DNA of 64,000 nucleotides from Alphaproteobacteria bacterium (GCA_021775995.1 JAJFGS010000013.1:558001-622000); one strand, 5' to 3'; positions 1 through 8,466 are shown, numbered from the stretch's first letter. Numbers and translations: made by a program. The notes: generated from the sequence alone by a model not told the origin.

Positions 1-164
1 AAGGCGCAGGCAAAAAATTCAACGATATGGATTTAATAGGTCTGCCTTGGCAAGTAACTATTGGCCCAAAAGGTGTCAAAAACGGTATGGCTGAATTAAA
101 AAATCGTAAAACAGGCGAAAAAAGCGAACTTCCAATCGATTCTGTTGTTGAAAAATTGAGTTAG
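1..164 (+). CDS. proS: Prolyl-tRNA synthetase, C-terminal end (partial)
   Basis: An open frame enters from the left edge (codons in phase with base 3) and stops with TAG at 162-164. The 53 visible residues contain [12 protein letters not shown] and end [10 protein letters not shown], the usual C-terminal anticodon-binding region of the shorter prolyl-tRNA synthetase found in alphaproteobacteria. The enzyme charges tRNA-Pro in the cytoplasm. Only the end is present, so the catalytic core cannot be checked. It lies 5 bases upstream of the lipoprotein-release permease, and proS-lolC/E-lolD-dnaE is a conserved order in this class, which supports the call. Confidence 0.85.
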   Translation, partial: GAGKKFNDMDLIGLPWQVTIGPKGVKNGMAELKNRKTGEKSELPIDSVVEKLS

Positions 165-169
165 TAAAT

Positions 170-1411
170 ATGTTCTCCCCAATTGAAAGAATGATGGCAT
201 GGCGGTACTTACGGGCACGTAAAGCGGAAGGCTTTGTGTCCGTTATTGCTGGGTTTTCATTTTTGGGAATCATGCTGGGCGTTGCCACGTTGATTATTGT
301 GATGTCGGTCATGAATGGTTTTCGTGAAGAGCTTGTGAACCGTATTCTTGGTTTAAACGGTCATCTTAATGTTTATTCACAAACAGGCCCATTACAAAAT
401 TATATGTCACTGGTTGACGCCCTAGAAAAAGTAGAAGGTGTTCAATCTGTGCGTCCCATGATTGAAGGGCAGGTTCTTATATCTGTAAATGGAGCAGCAA
501 ATGGGGCAATGGTACGCGCGATGGACCGTGAAGATTTTGCAACAAAGCCGTTAATTTCAAATTCTATTGTACAAGGTGAACTGACTAACTTTAAAGACCA
601 GCAAGTGGCCATCGGTGTTGAACTTGCCAAGCGGTTAGGGCTTAAGATTGGTAATAGCATGACGTTGCTGGCACCAAAAGGTAAACCGTCACCCTTTGGA
701 ACAATACCACGATCGCGTACCTATACAGTCGGATTAATATTTGATGTCGGGATGTTTGAATATAATAGCGGCTTTATCTTCATGGACTTAAAATCTGCAC
801 AACAATTCTTTAAATTACCCAATGCTGTGAACTCTATCGAAGTCATGGCAAAAAGTGCTGAAGGCGCTGACGAGATTAAAGATGATCTTGTTACGGCTGT
901 TGGTGGCGCAGCAGGAATTTATGATTGGCGTGAGTCTAACAGCTCCTTCCTGACGGCCTTAGCCGTTGAACGTAATGTGATGTTTTTAATCCTCACACTG
1001 ATTATCTTAGTGGCGGCGTTTAATATCATCTCATCCATGATTATGTTGGTTAAAGATAAGGGCAAAGATATCGCCATTTTACGCACCATGGGCGCAACAC
1101 AGTCCAATATGCTTAAAATTTTCACCTTAACAGGATCTATCATTGGCCTAAGCGGTACGGTTGTTGGCGCACTTATCGGGATTGCGTTTGCCACCAATAT
1201 CGAAAGGATCAGACAATTTTTAGAAGGCTTAACAGGCACTGAATTATTTGCTGGTGAAATTTATTTTCTTTCACAACTCCCTGCGGTGATAAATTGGCAA
1301 GATGTGATGATCGTGGTTGGTATGGCATTTACATTGTCTATTTTAGCAACCATCTATCCTGCTTGGCGCGCCTCACGCTTAGATCCTGTGGAGGCGTTAC
1401 GATATGAATAG
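170..1411 (+). CDS. lolF: Lipoprotein-releasing ABC transporter permease (LolC/LolE family)
   Basis: 413 residues, the normal size for LolC/LolE proteins. It has an N-terminal membrane segment (about residues 22-45, after the MAWRYLRARKAEG start typical of the family), a periplasmic domain of about 200 residues, and a C-terminal FtsX-type domain with three membrane helices (about 268-290, 315-340 and 375-400), ending in the family motif YPAWRASRLDPVEALRYE. With LolD it extracts lipoproteins from the inner membrane and passes them to LolA. Only one permease gene is present, as in most alphaproteobacteria, where a single LolF-type protein would form a homodimer. Its stop overlaps the lolD start by 8 bases, so translation is probably coupled. 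No strong ribosome-binding site precedes the ATG. Confidence 0.93.
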   Translation: MFSPIERMMAWRYLRARKAEGFVSVIAGFSFLGIMLGVATLIIVMSVMNGFREELVNRILGLNGHLNVYSQTGPLQNYMSLVDALEKVEGVQSVRPMIEGQVLISVNGAANGAMVRAMDREDFATKPLISNSIVQGELTNFKDQQVAIGVELAKRLGLKIGNSMTLLAPKGKPSPFGTIPRSRTYTVGLIFDVGMFEYNSGFIFMDLKSAQQFFKLPNAVNSIEVMAKSAEGADEIKDDLVTAVGGAAGIYDWRESNSSFLTALAVERNVMFLILTLIILVAAFNIISSMIMLVKDKGKDIAILRTMGATQSNMLKIFTLTGSIIGLSGTVVGALIGIAFATNIERIRQFLEGLTGTELFAGEIYFLSQLPAVINWQDVMIVVGMAFTLSILATIYPAWRASRLDPVEALRYE

Positions 1412-2090
1412 TAGCGATACAATCCTTCATACTTATGATTTGAAACGTGTCTATGAACAAGGCGGGCAGAGCCTGTCGGTGCTGCACAATGTAAATATTG
1501 AAATTCAAGCGGGTGAAATTGTTGCACTTGTGGGACCTAGTGGGTCAGGGAAATCTACTTTTTTACAAACCGTTGGCTTGTTAGATAAACCAACAAGTGG
1601 GCAGATCACTATTGGTGGTGAAAATATTGACAATAAAGACGATAAAGCCCGCACCTTAATGCGTCGTCAATATATCGGCTTTGTTTATCAATTTCATTAT
1701 CTGCTACCAGAATTTAGCGCCTTAGAAAATGTTGTTATTCCGCAAATGATTGCTGGTGTAAAACGTAAAGACGCCGAAGAAAAAGCCAGAGAACTTTTGA
1801 CCTCTATGCGGATGGATCATCGTTTAGAACATCGCCCTGCCAGACTATCCGGTGGAGAACAACAACGTGTAGCGATGGCCAGAGCCTTGGCCAATGACCC
1901 TAAATTATTACTCGCTGATGAACCAACAGGTAACCTTGACCCTGAAACATCCGAAATAGTCTTTGAACATCTCATTAGCCTTGTTCGGGATAGCGGTGTT
2001 GGCGCCATCATTGCCACACATAATATGCAGATTGCCGAACGTATGGATAGAATATTAGAGCTCAAAAACGGTAAAATTTTAAGCTATTAA
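1404..2090 (+). CDS. lolD: Lipoprotein-releasing ABC transporter ATP-binding protein LolD
   Basis: 228 residues with all ABC ATPase motifs: Walker A GPSGSGKST near residue 43, Q-loop VYQFHYLLPEF, signature LSGGEQQR near residue 148, Walker B LLLADEPTGNLD near residue 168, and the switch histidine in IIATHNMQIAERMDR. The family is the LolD/MacB/FtsE group; the overlapping LolC/E-type permease identifies it as LolD. It powers release of outer-membrane lipoproteins. It is the last gene of the proS-lolF-lolD unit before a structured repeat element that precedes dnaE. Confidence 0.94.
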   Translation: MNSSDTILHTYDLKRVYEQGGQSLSVLHNVNIEIQAGEIVALVGPSGSGKSTFLQTVGLLDKPTSGQITIGGENIDNKDDKARTLMRRQYIGFVYQFHYLLPEFSALENVVIPQMIAGVKRKDAEEKARELLTSMRMDHRLEHRPARLSGGEQQRVAMARALANDPKLLLADEPTGNLDPETSEIVFEHLISLVRDSGVGAIIATHNMQIAERMDRILELKNGKILSY

Positions 2091-2099
2091 TATTGATCC

Positions 2100-2229
2100 T
2101 GTCATCCCGTTGGTATGAAGCAACGCTTCATTTACACAAACAGGATCTACAACGTGTTCAGCTATGCTGAACCCTTTCACTGGATCCCCGCTGTTGATAT
2201 CTGCCTAATGGCAGATCGCGGGGATGACA
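2100..2229. repeat. Palindromic repeat element (GTCATCCC family), lolD-dnaE intergenic
   Basis: A 130-base element bounded by a perfect 9-base inverted repeat, TGTCATCCC (2100-2108) and GGGATGACA (2221-2229). Inside are further hairpins: ATGAAGC/GCTTCAT, TTCAGC/GCTGAA and ATCTGCC-TAAT-GGCAGAT, the last enclosed by CCCCGC/GCGGGG. The same boundary motif recurs elsewhere in this window. The 8-mer GCTATTAA occurs on both sides (2083-2090 and 2245-2252), but not directly at the palindrome ends, so it is only a possible insertion footprint. The element fills most of the gap between lolD and dnaE and may also act as a transcript-end or stability structure. Confidence 0.8.
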
Positions 2230-2258
2230 TAGAACTTCCTAAGTGCTATTAACGTTAT

Positions 2259-5200
2259 ATGTCTAAACTCGCTGATTTTGTTCATTTGCATGTGCATTCT
2301 GCCTATTCACTGGCGGAAGGGGCTATTCGTATCAATGAATTAGTCGAGCTTTGCACAGCAGACAAAATGCCTGCTGTTGCCGTTACCGATACAAATAATA
2401 TGTTTGGCGCACTGGAGTTTTCTTTAGAAGCCACAGGCAAAGGTGTTCAACCCATTATTGGTGCGCAAGTGAATGTTGGTGAAGCTGAACAACAACTTGT
2501 CTTACTCGTACAAAATGATGTTGGTTATAGAAATCTTTCCAAAATAATCAGTGACGCCTATATGGAAGGCGATGTTTCTAAATCTGTAGCGACGAGTTTT
2601 GAATCTCTCAAAGCACATAGTAATGGGCTTATTTGTTTGTCGGGAGGTTCCATTAAAGGTTTCAGAGAAGAAAAAGATATTCTTCAATTAAAAGAAATTT
2701 ACGGTGACCGCTTTTATATCGAATTACAGCGGCATGGTTTACGTGAAGAAGAATTGCATGAACCTGCCTTAATTGAATTGGCTTATGCGCATGATATCCC
2801 TTTGGTTGCAACAAATGACGCCTATTTCACAACCCCTGAAATGCATCAAGCTCACGATGCCTTACTCTGTATTGCCGAAGGCCGTTATATTACTGAAGAT
2901 GATCGTCACAAAGCCACGAAAGAACATTACTTCAAAACACCAGATGAAATGATAGAACTGTTTAAGGATTTACCTGAAGCCGTCAGCAATACTGTTTTAA
3001 TTGCTCAAAGATGTTCTTTTATTTTAAAAACCATTGATCCTATCCTACCACCTTTCAAAACAGAGAGTGGCCGCTCAGAAGTTGAAGAATTAAATGAGCA
3101 AGTTAAAACAGGGCTGCAATGGCGTCTTGACAACTTTACCAACCATGCCGAAACCAAAGCCTATTGGGAACGAATGGATTATGAATTGGGTATCATTAAC
3201 GACATGGGTTTTCCCGGATATTTCCTAATCTGTGCCGATTTTATCAATTGGGCAAAAGACCATAACATCCCTGTTGGTCCAGGCCGTGGCTCTGGTGCGG
3301 GTTCTGTTGTGGCGTGGGCGTTAAAGATTACAGACCTTGACCCCCTTCAATTTGATTTACTATTTGAGCGTTTTTTGAATCCTGAACGTATATCTATGCC
3401 CGACTTTGATATCGACTTTTGTCAGGATCGACGCGAAGAAGTTATAAAATATGTTCAAGATCGCTATGGGCATGACCACGTTGCTCAAATTATTACCTTT
3501 GGTAAATTACAAGCCCGCGCGGTGGTACGAGATGTTGGTCGTGTCCTTCAAATGCCCTATGGCTTGGTTGACCGCATTGCCAAAATGATTCCAAACAATC
3601 CGGCGGCACCGACAACATTACAAGAAGCGTTAGATGCTGACCCTGATTTTAGATTAGAGATTAAAAAAGATGAGACCTCTGAAAAGCTGATTGATATTGC
3701 CTTAAAGTTAGAAGGGTTGTTCCGTCATGCCTCTACCCATGCGGCAGGCTTGGTGATTGGCGATAGACCATTGCATGAACTTGTCCCGCTTTATCGTGAT
3801 CCACGCTCTACTATGCCCGTAACACAGTTCAACATGAAATATGTAGAGCAAGCTGGCTTGGTGAAGTTCGATTTCTTGGGTTTAAAAACGCTAACCGTTA
3901 TTCAAAAGTCGGTTGAGTTTATTAAAGAAGTTAAAAACGAAGATATTGATATCCTGCAAATTCCTTTTGATGATAAAAAGTCATTCCAGATGCTTGCCAA
4001 AGGAGATGCCGTCGGCGTGTTCCAATTAGAGAGTGCAGGAATGCGTGATTTAGGCAAACAAATTAAAATTTCTGCCTTTGAGCAAATTATTGCGATGGTG
4101 GCGCTTTATCGCCCAGGCCCGATGGAAAATATTCCAAAATATTTGGCCTGTCTGAATGGGCAAGAAGAACGTGATTACATGCACGAAAAACTTCAACCTG
4201 TTTTGGAAGAAACATATGGCGTGATGATTTATCAGGAGCAGGTGCTTCAAGCCGCGCAGATTTTAGCGGGTTATTCCTTAGGGGCTGCCGATTTATTGCG
4301 GAAAGCGATGGGAAAGAAAATTCAAGCCGTCATGGATGCCGAGCGGGAAAAATTTGTTCGAGGCGCATTTGAACATAATCAAATCCCAGAAAAATTAGGC
4401 AATCATATCTTTGACCAAATCGCAAAATTTGCGGGCTATGGCTTTAACAAAGCTCACTCGGCAGGGTATGCCTTGGTCTCGTATCAAACAGCATGGCTCA
4501 AAGCCAATTACCCTGTTGAATTTATGGCAGCGTCAATGACTTTGGACGCAGGCAACACAGATAAGCTCAGTGTCTTTAAACAAGAGCTTGACCGTATGGG
4601 TGTTGATTTATTACCACCAGATATAAATAAGTCTGGTGTAATGTTTAAAGTTGAAGAAGGTTGTGTTCGTTACGCTCTTGCCGCTCTAAAGGGTGTGGGT
4701 GAGGGGGCCATGGAGAAGATTATTGCCGAACGTGATACCAATGGTGACTTCAAGGACATAGAAGATTTTATGGGACGGCTTGATGCCAAAGTCATGAATA
4801 AACGTCAATTTGATGGGCTTATCTGCGCAGGGGCTTTTGATTCTTTCAACCCCAATCGCTCTGAACTTCATGGCAATATTGAAATGTTACTACGTCACGC
4901 AAGCTCATTAGCCGAAGAACGCGAAAGCGGGCAATCCAGCCTATTTGGTGGTGAGGCGGTAGGTAGTGAAATGCCAGCCTATGCACCGACAGAACCATGG
5001 GATCAGTTAGAAAAACTTTCTCATGAATTTGATGCTGTCGGATTTTATCTCTCGGCGCATCCACTCGATGCGCGTATGGATCAATTAGAAAAAATGGGAA
5101 TAACCCCTCTTAAACATGTGGCACAAAAAATCAGCCGTAGCCCATCAGGGCGTGTGCACATGGCAGGTGTTCTTATTCGTAAGCAAGAACGGGTATCGGC

Positions 5201-5630
5201 AAAGTCTGGTAATAAATTTGCTTTTCTACAGCTCTCGGATTCAACAGGTGTTTATGAAGTCATGATCTTCAGCGAAACATTGGCGCGCAGTAGAGAGTTT
5301 CTTATCCCCGGCACAGGATTGCTTATTCATGCCGATGCGGAAATGAAAGATGAGGAACTTCGTTTCCTTGGGCAAGTTATTGAGCCGCTCGATGAAGCGA
5401 TGGCTGGTAAGGTGAAGGAGCTTAAAATTCATATTGATGCCAGTGAGGCCGCACAACGCCTGCATGATATTTTAAAAAATGCGGGGCAAGGGAACGTAAA
5501 AATCCATCTTTATGCGCACTTGGAAGAGCATATCGCCGAAATGGAAATCAAAGGTAAATATTCAATCCCACAAGATATGATGAGCACCCTTCAAAAAACC
5601 GCAGGATATATTAAGCATAGCGAGGGGTAA
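2259..5630 (+). CDS. dnaE: DNA polymerase III subunit alpha
   Basis: 1123 residues (E. coli DnaE is 1160). The N-terminal PHP domain begins directly with FVHLHVHSAYSLAEGA, so the ATG at 2259 is the right start even though no clear ribosome-binding site precedes it. The polymerase active site is MPDFDIDFCQDRR near residues 380-392, with the family motif GPGRGSGAGSVVAW before it. The C-terminal part has helix-hairpin-helix sequence and an OB-fold segment around residues 965-1010 (GRVHMAGVLIRKQERVS). It is the catalytic subunit of the replicative polymerase. A palindromic repeat begins six bases after the stop, and the last 20 bases of the gene recur imperfectly 140 bases downstream. Confidence 0.97.
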   Translation: MSKLADFVHLHVHSAYSLAEGAIRINELVELCTADKMPAVAVTDTNNMFGALEFSLEATGKGVQPIIGAQVNVGEAEQQLVLLVQNDVGYRNLSKIISDAYMEGDVSKSVATSFESLKAHSNGLICLSGGSIKGFREEKDILQLKEIYGDRFYIELQRHGLREEELHEPALIELAYAHDIPLVATNDAYFTTPEMHQAHDALLCIAEGRYITEDDRHKATKEHYFKTPDEMIELFKDLPEAVSNTVLIAQRCSFILKTIDPILPPFKTESGRSEVEELNEQVKTGLQWRLDNFTNHAETKAYWERMDYELGIINDMGFPGYFLICADFINWAKDHNIPVGPGRGSGAGSVVAWALKITDLDPLQFDLLFERFLNPERISMPDFDIDFCQDRREEVIKYVQDRYGHDHVAQIITFGKLQARAVVRDVGRVLQMPYGLVDRIAKMIPNNPAAPTTLQEALDADPDFRLEIKKDETSEKLIDIALKLEGLFRHASTHAAGLVIGDRPLHELVPLYRDPRSTMPVTQFNMKYVEQAGLVKFDFLGLKTLTVIQKSVEFIKEVKNEDIDILQIPFDDKKSFQMLAKGDAVGVFQLESAGMRDLGKQIKISAFEQIIAMVALYRPGPMENIPKYLACLNGQEERDYMHEKLQPVLEETYGVMIYQEQVLQAAQILAGYSLGAADLLRKAMGKKIQAVMDAEREKFVRGAFEHNQIPEKLGNHIFDQIAKFAGYGFNKAHSAGYALVSYQTAWLKANYPVEFMAASMTLDAGNTDKLSVFKQELDRMGVDLLPPDINKSGVMFKVEEGCVRYALAALKGVGEGAMEKIIAERDTNGDFKDIEDFMGRLDAKVMNKRQFDGLICAGAFDSFNPNRSELHGNIEMLLRHASSLAEERESGQSSLFGGEAVGSEMPAYAPTEPWDQLEKLSHEFDAVGFYLSAHPLDARMDQLEKMGITPLKHVAQKISRSPSGRVHMAGVLIRKQERVSAKSGNKFAFLQLSDSTGVYEVMIFSETLARSREFLIPGTGLLIHADAEMKDEELRFLGQVIEPLDEAMAGKVKELKIHIDASEAAQRLHDILKNAGQGNVKIHLYAHLEEHIAEMEIKGKYSIPQDMMSTLQKTAGYIKHSEG

Positions 5631-5635
5631 GGGTG

Positions 5636-5705
5636 CTGTAACCCCGTATTTATTACGGGGTCTGTTCCTGTTGGGTCATAGACCCCGCAACAAGTGCGGG
5701 GTTAC
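5636..5705. repeat. Double-hairpin repeat element (GTAACCCCG family), copy 1
   Basis: Outer arms TGTAACCCC (5637-5645) and GGGGTTACA (5697-5705) are perfectly complementary. The interior offers a second fold: one hairpin CCCCG/CGGGG on the left and one ACCCCGC/GCGGGGT on the right, so the four arms can pair in two ways. A clearly related copy lies at 21002-21079 between lpxB and gltA. Copy 1 follows the dnaE stop by a few bases and could serve as its transcript end. A fragment that looks like another repeat family (ACTTCGTTCGCAATGACG, about 5721-5739) follows it. Confidence 0.8.
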
Positions 5706-5768
5706 ATAAGTAGATTGATTCACTTCGTTCGCAATGACGTAATGAGGTTTTGTGAAGTATAGCGAGGG

Positions 5769-6140
5769 TTAGGACATACCTTTGTTATTTTTAGGTTGGG
5801 TAGCTTTATGCAGTTCAACTAAAGCTCCGCCAGCTTTTGCAGAAGAAAGCTTATAAGCTGCATCTAGTTCAGTATTGCTCAAACCAGAATATGAGTTTTT
5901 CTCAAAAATTTTGATAAGACCTTTCTTTAAATCACTTAGTTCAGCAAATGTTAAAGCATCAGATCTAGGTTGGACAGTTTTATGCAGTTCAACTAAAGCT
6001 GCGCCAGCTTCTACAGCAGAAAGCTTATAAGCCGCATCGTGTACATCGTTACTAGAAGAATTTGCGTTAAAAACGTTGAAAAGACCTTGCTTTAATTTAA
6101 GCCGTTCACCACTGTCTAAACCATCAAATTTTTTAGCCAT
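5769..6140 (-). CDS. Orphan protein with two internal repeats
   Basis: Not recognised. A 123-residue soluble protein, start ATG at 6140-6138 chosen because GAGGAG lies 7 bases upstream; an in-frame TTG five codons earlier is less likely. The protein is a tandem duplication: residues 8-58 and 64-116 align, each ending in a conserved block (DAAYKLSxxxAGxALVELHK followed by QP). The DNA is also duplicated: 5805-5864 and 5978-6037 match at 55 of 60 bases, so the duplication is recent or under gene conversion. No signal peptide or membrane segment. It is the only reverse-strand gene between dnaE and rpsB and looks like a lineage-specific insertion. Confidence 0.7.
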   Translation of the reverse strand: MAKKFDGLDSGERLKLKQGLFNVFNANSSSNDVHDAAYKLSAVEAGAALVELHKTVQPRSDALTFAELSDLKKGLIKIFEKNSYSGLSNTELDAAYKLSSAKAGGALVELHKATQPKNNKGMS

Positions 6141-6448
6141 GTTATTACTCCTCAAGTGAAATTTACGGCAAGTTACATAATAAAAACAGTGATGTCAATA
6201 TTTTTATGTAATATGCCACTATTTCCTTGCATTTCACCTCAAAAACCCATAAAACAAGCGCAATTCTTCAATTATGAAGAAAATTCACAGGTAGTTTCCT
6301 TATCCAGTGCATATAGATATATGCCAAGGGCTACCGAGGATATAACTGGAGTTTAAGAGTGTTTCTTAAACATTAATGACGGAGAAACGCCGTAGCGGGC
6401 TTGCCCGCCTGAGGCGCTTTTTTCGAAGAAAAAAGGAAATAAAGAATC
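6141..6448. other. 308-base intergenic region upstream of rpsB
   Basis: Non-coding as far as I can see. It must hold the divergent promoters for the orphan gene on the left (a TTGACA reads on the reverse strand at 6198-6193, with only a weak TAACTT 17 bases downstream) and for rpsB on the right. The left two thirds are very AT-rich and without clear structure. The last 70 bases are the rpsB leader with a strong GC hairpin, listed separately. A 66-codon forward open frame here has no ribosome-binding site and no recognisable sequence, and was not accepted. Confidence 0.5.
6388..6423 (+). promoter_or_regulatory. Hairpin plus T-run in the rpsB leader (possible attenuator)
   Basis: A GC hairpin, GCGGG-CTTG-CCCGC (6395-6407), is nested in a weaker outer stem (CGCC/GGCG) and followed by a run of six T (6418-6423). 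This has the form of an intrinsic terminator but ends only about 25 bases before the rpsB start, with the ribosome-binding site AAAGG at 6432-6436. Leader autoregulation of rpsB by S2 is known in other bacteria; whether this hairpin does that is inference. It could also be a piece of a repeat family. Confidence 0.45.
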
Positions 6449-7369
6449 ATGCCTATGCCTACCGTAAAAATGAAAGACCTGCTTGAAGCAGGCGTACATT
6501 TTGGTCATCACACACGTCGATGGAACCCAAAAATGCAACAATATATCTTTGGTGTTCGTAACGGCGTTCACATCATTGATTTGCAACAAACAACCCCATT
6601 GCTGGGTCAAGCCCTTCAAGCGATGCGTGATATTGTTGCCAAAGGTGGCCGTGTTCTGTTCGTTGGAACAAAACACCAAGCCAAAGTAAAGATTGCCGAA
6701 AGCGCGAAACGTTCTGGTCAATACTATGTGAACCACCGCTGGTTGGGTGGCATGATGACAAACTGGAAAACAATTTCTAATTCCATTAATCGTCTTCGTG
6801 AAGTCACCGACCTTCTTGCCAAAGGCGAAGAAACCGGTCTTAAGAAAAAAGAATTATTAATGATGGAGCGCGAGCGCGAAAAACTTGAGCTTGCTCTTGG
6901 TGGTATTAAAGATATGGGCGGACAGCCTGATGCTATTTTCGTTATCGATGTCGGCCAAGAAGATATTGCAGTTAAAGAAGCCAATAAACTAGGTATTCCT
7001 GTTTTTGCTATTCTGGATACAAATGTAGAGCCAGATGGTGTTGATTTCCCAATACCAGGAAATGATGACGCCCTTCGTGCGATCAGCCTTTACTGTGACC
7101 TTTTCTGTGAAGCTATCCTTGATGGACTTCAAGCTGAAATGGCCTCTGCTGGTAAAGATGCTGGTGCAGCGGCTGATGTAAAAATCAAAGTAGCTTCTAA
7201 AAAGGATGCGCCTAAAAAAGACGCACCGAAAGCAGAGAAAGCGGAAAAAGCACCTGCTGAAGAAGCGAAGGCAAAACCTGCTGAGGACGCCAAAGTTGCT
7301 GAAGTGAAAGCAGAGTCTACTGAAGACGCCAAAGCGGAAGAGCCTAAAAAAGCGGCCTCTGCTGGCTAA
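6449..7369 (+). CDS. rpsB: 30S ribosomal protein S2
   Basis: 306 residues. The N-terminal part has the family hallmark [19 protein letters not shown], followed by the conserved [17 protein letters not shown] and PDAIFVIDV segments, and the S2 core ends near residue 230. After it comes a tail of about 70 residues made almost only of Lys, Ala, Glu, Asp and Pro, giving a protein clearly longer than the usual 240-260 residues; such charged tails are seen in several alphaproteobacterial S2 proteins. It is part of the small ribosomal subunit. It starts the long rpsB-tsf-pyrH-frr block and is preceded by a hairpin that may control it. Confidence 0.97.
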   Translation: MPMPTVKMKDLLEAGVHFGHHTRRWNPKMQQYIFGVRNGVHIIDLQQTTPLLGQALQAMRDIVAKGGRVLFVGTKHQAKVKIAESAKRSGQYYVNHRWLGGMMTNWKTISNSINRLREVTDLLAKGEETGLKKKELLMMEREREKLELALGGIKDMGGQPDAIFVIDVGQEDIAVKEANKLGIPVFAILDTNVEPDGVDFPIPGNDDALRAISLYCDLFCEAILDGLQAEMASAGKDAGAAADVKIKVASKKDAPKKDAPKAEKAEKAPAEEAKAKPAEDAKVAEVKAESTEDAKAEEPKKAASAG

Positions 7370-7383
7370 TCAATATCATTGAG

Positions 7384-7399
7384 CCCCATGCAAGTGGGG
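7384..7399 (+). terminator. Hairpin between rpsB and tsf
   Basis: CCCCA (7384-7388) pairs with TGGGG (7395-7399) around a six-base loop. Only a mixed AT-rich stretch follows, not a clean T-run, so it is more likely a partial terminator or processing site that lowers tsf relative to rpsB than a full stop. rpsB and tsf are cotranscribed in most bacteria. Confidence 0.4.
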
Positions 7400-7437
7400 T
7401 TCATGATTTTCAATATATTTAAGATAAAGGAAATAAA

Positions 7438-8355
7438 ATGACACAAATTACTGCTGGAATGGTGAAAGAGCTTCGTGAGAAATCTGGCGCCGGCATGATG
7501 GATGCAAAAAAAGCACTGACTGAAGTTGATGGCGATATGGAAGCTGCGGTTGATTTACTTCGTAAAAAAGGTATGGCAAAAGCGGATAAAAAATCTAGTC
7601 GTACAGCGGCTGAAGGTTTAGTTGCTATTCTCTCTAAAGGCACTTCAGGTACCGTTATTGAGGTGAATTCTGAAACTGACTTCGTGGCTAAAAACGCAGA
7701 TTTTCAGACATTCGTTCGCAATGTTTCTGAAAAGTCTCTAGATGTAGAGAACAAAGAATCTTTGTTGGAAGCCGATTATGATGGAAAAACAGTTGCCGAG
7801 ACCCTGACAAACCTTATTGCCACAATCGGCGAAAAAATGGATGTGCGCCGTATGGAAAAATTATCCGTGAATGATGGAGCGGTTGTTGGCTATGTTCATA
7901 ATGCCGTTGCAACAAATTTGGGTAAAATTGGTGTTTTGGTCGCTTTAGAGTCAACAGGCGATAAAGCCAAGCTCGAAGCATTGGGTAAACAAATCGCCAT
8001 GCATGTTGCGGCAGCGTTCCCAAAATATCTAAAACGTGACGAAGTTGACGCTTCAGATATGGAACGTGAGAAAAATGTTATCCGTGAGCAAGCCTTAGCC
8101 GAAGGTAAGCCTGCTGAAATCGTCGAGAAAATGCTTGAAGGTCGTATGCGCAAATTCTATGAGGAAATTTGCCTGTTAGATCAAACTTTTGTAATTGATG
8201 GTGAAACTAAAATATCAGCATTATTGGAAAATGCAGCAAAAGATGTTGGTGCTCCCGTTGAATTGAAGGCTTACGCCCGTGTTCAGCTTGGTGAAGGCAT
8301 TGAAAAAGTTGAAGAAGATTTCGCCGCCGAGGTTGCTAAAACAGCCAACGGGTAA
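7438..8355 (+). CDS. tsf: Elongation factor Ts
   Basis: 305 residues, the normal length of the long bacterial form. The N-terminal UBA-like domain carries the signature VKELREKSGAGMMDAKKAL, and the EF-Tu contact region contains the conserved VIEVNSETDFVAKN. It exchanges GDP for GTP on EF-Tu. The start is supported by AAAGGA eight bases upstream. It follows rpsB by 68 bases, which hold a small hairpin, as expected for the rpsB-tsf operon. Confidence 0.97.
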   Translation: MTQITAGMVKELREKSGAGMMDAKKALTEVDGDMEAAVDLLRKKGMAKADKKSSRTAAEGLVAILSKGTSGTVIEVNSETDFVAKNADFQTFVRNVSEKSLDVENKESLLEADYDGKTVAETLTNLIATIGEKMDVRRMEKLSVNDGAVVGYVHNAVATNLGKIGVLVALESTGDKAKLEALGKQIAMHVAAAFPKYLKRDEVDASDMEREKNVIREQALAEGKPAEIVEKMLEGRMRKFYEEICLLDQTFVIDGETKISALLENAAKDVGAPVELKAYARVQLGEGIEKVEEDFAAEVAKTANG

Positions 8356-8395
8356 ATTAGTGGCTTCTTTTTAGTAATAAATTCAATTATTTTGA

Positions 8396-8424
8396 ACAGC
8401 CGCGTTGCACATCAGCGTGGCTGT
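8396..8424. promoter_or_regulatory. Stable hairpin in the tsf-pyrH gap
   Basis: ACAGCCGCG (8396-8404) pairs with CGTGGCTGT (8416-8424), a nine-pair stem with one G-T pair. No T-run follows, so it is not a classical terminator. It sits 42 bases before the pyrH start and could be a processing or translational control structure. Confidence 0.4.
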
Positions 8425-8466
8425 CATTACATTAGAGATAGTATTCAAAAACAGGAATTGTTGAAA

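Noticed and set aside
6156-6356. Forward open frame of 66 codons upstream of rpsB
   Set aside because: No ribosome-binding site, no recognisable sequence, and it overlaps the start region of the divergent orphan gene. The region is better explained as promoter and leader DNA.
8392-8466. N-terminal extension of pyrH from a TTG
   Set aside because: It would run through the tsf-pyrH hairpin and adds 25 residues not found in UMP kinases.
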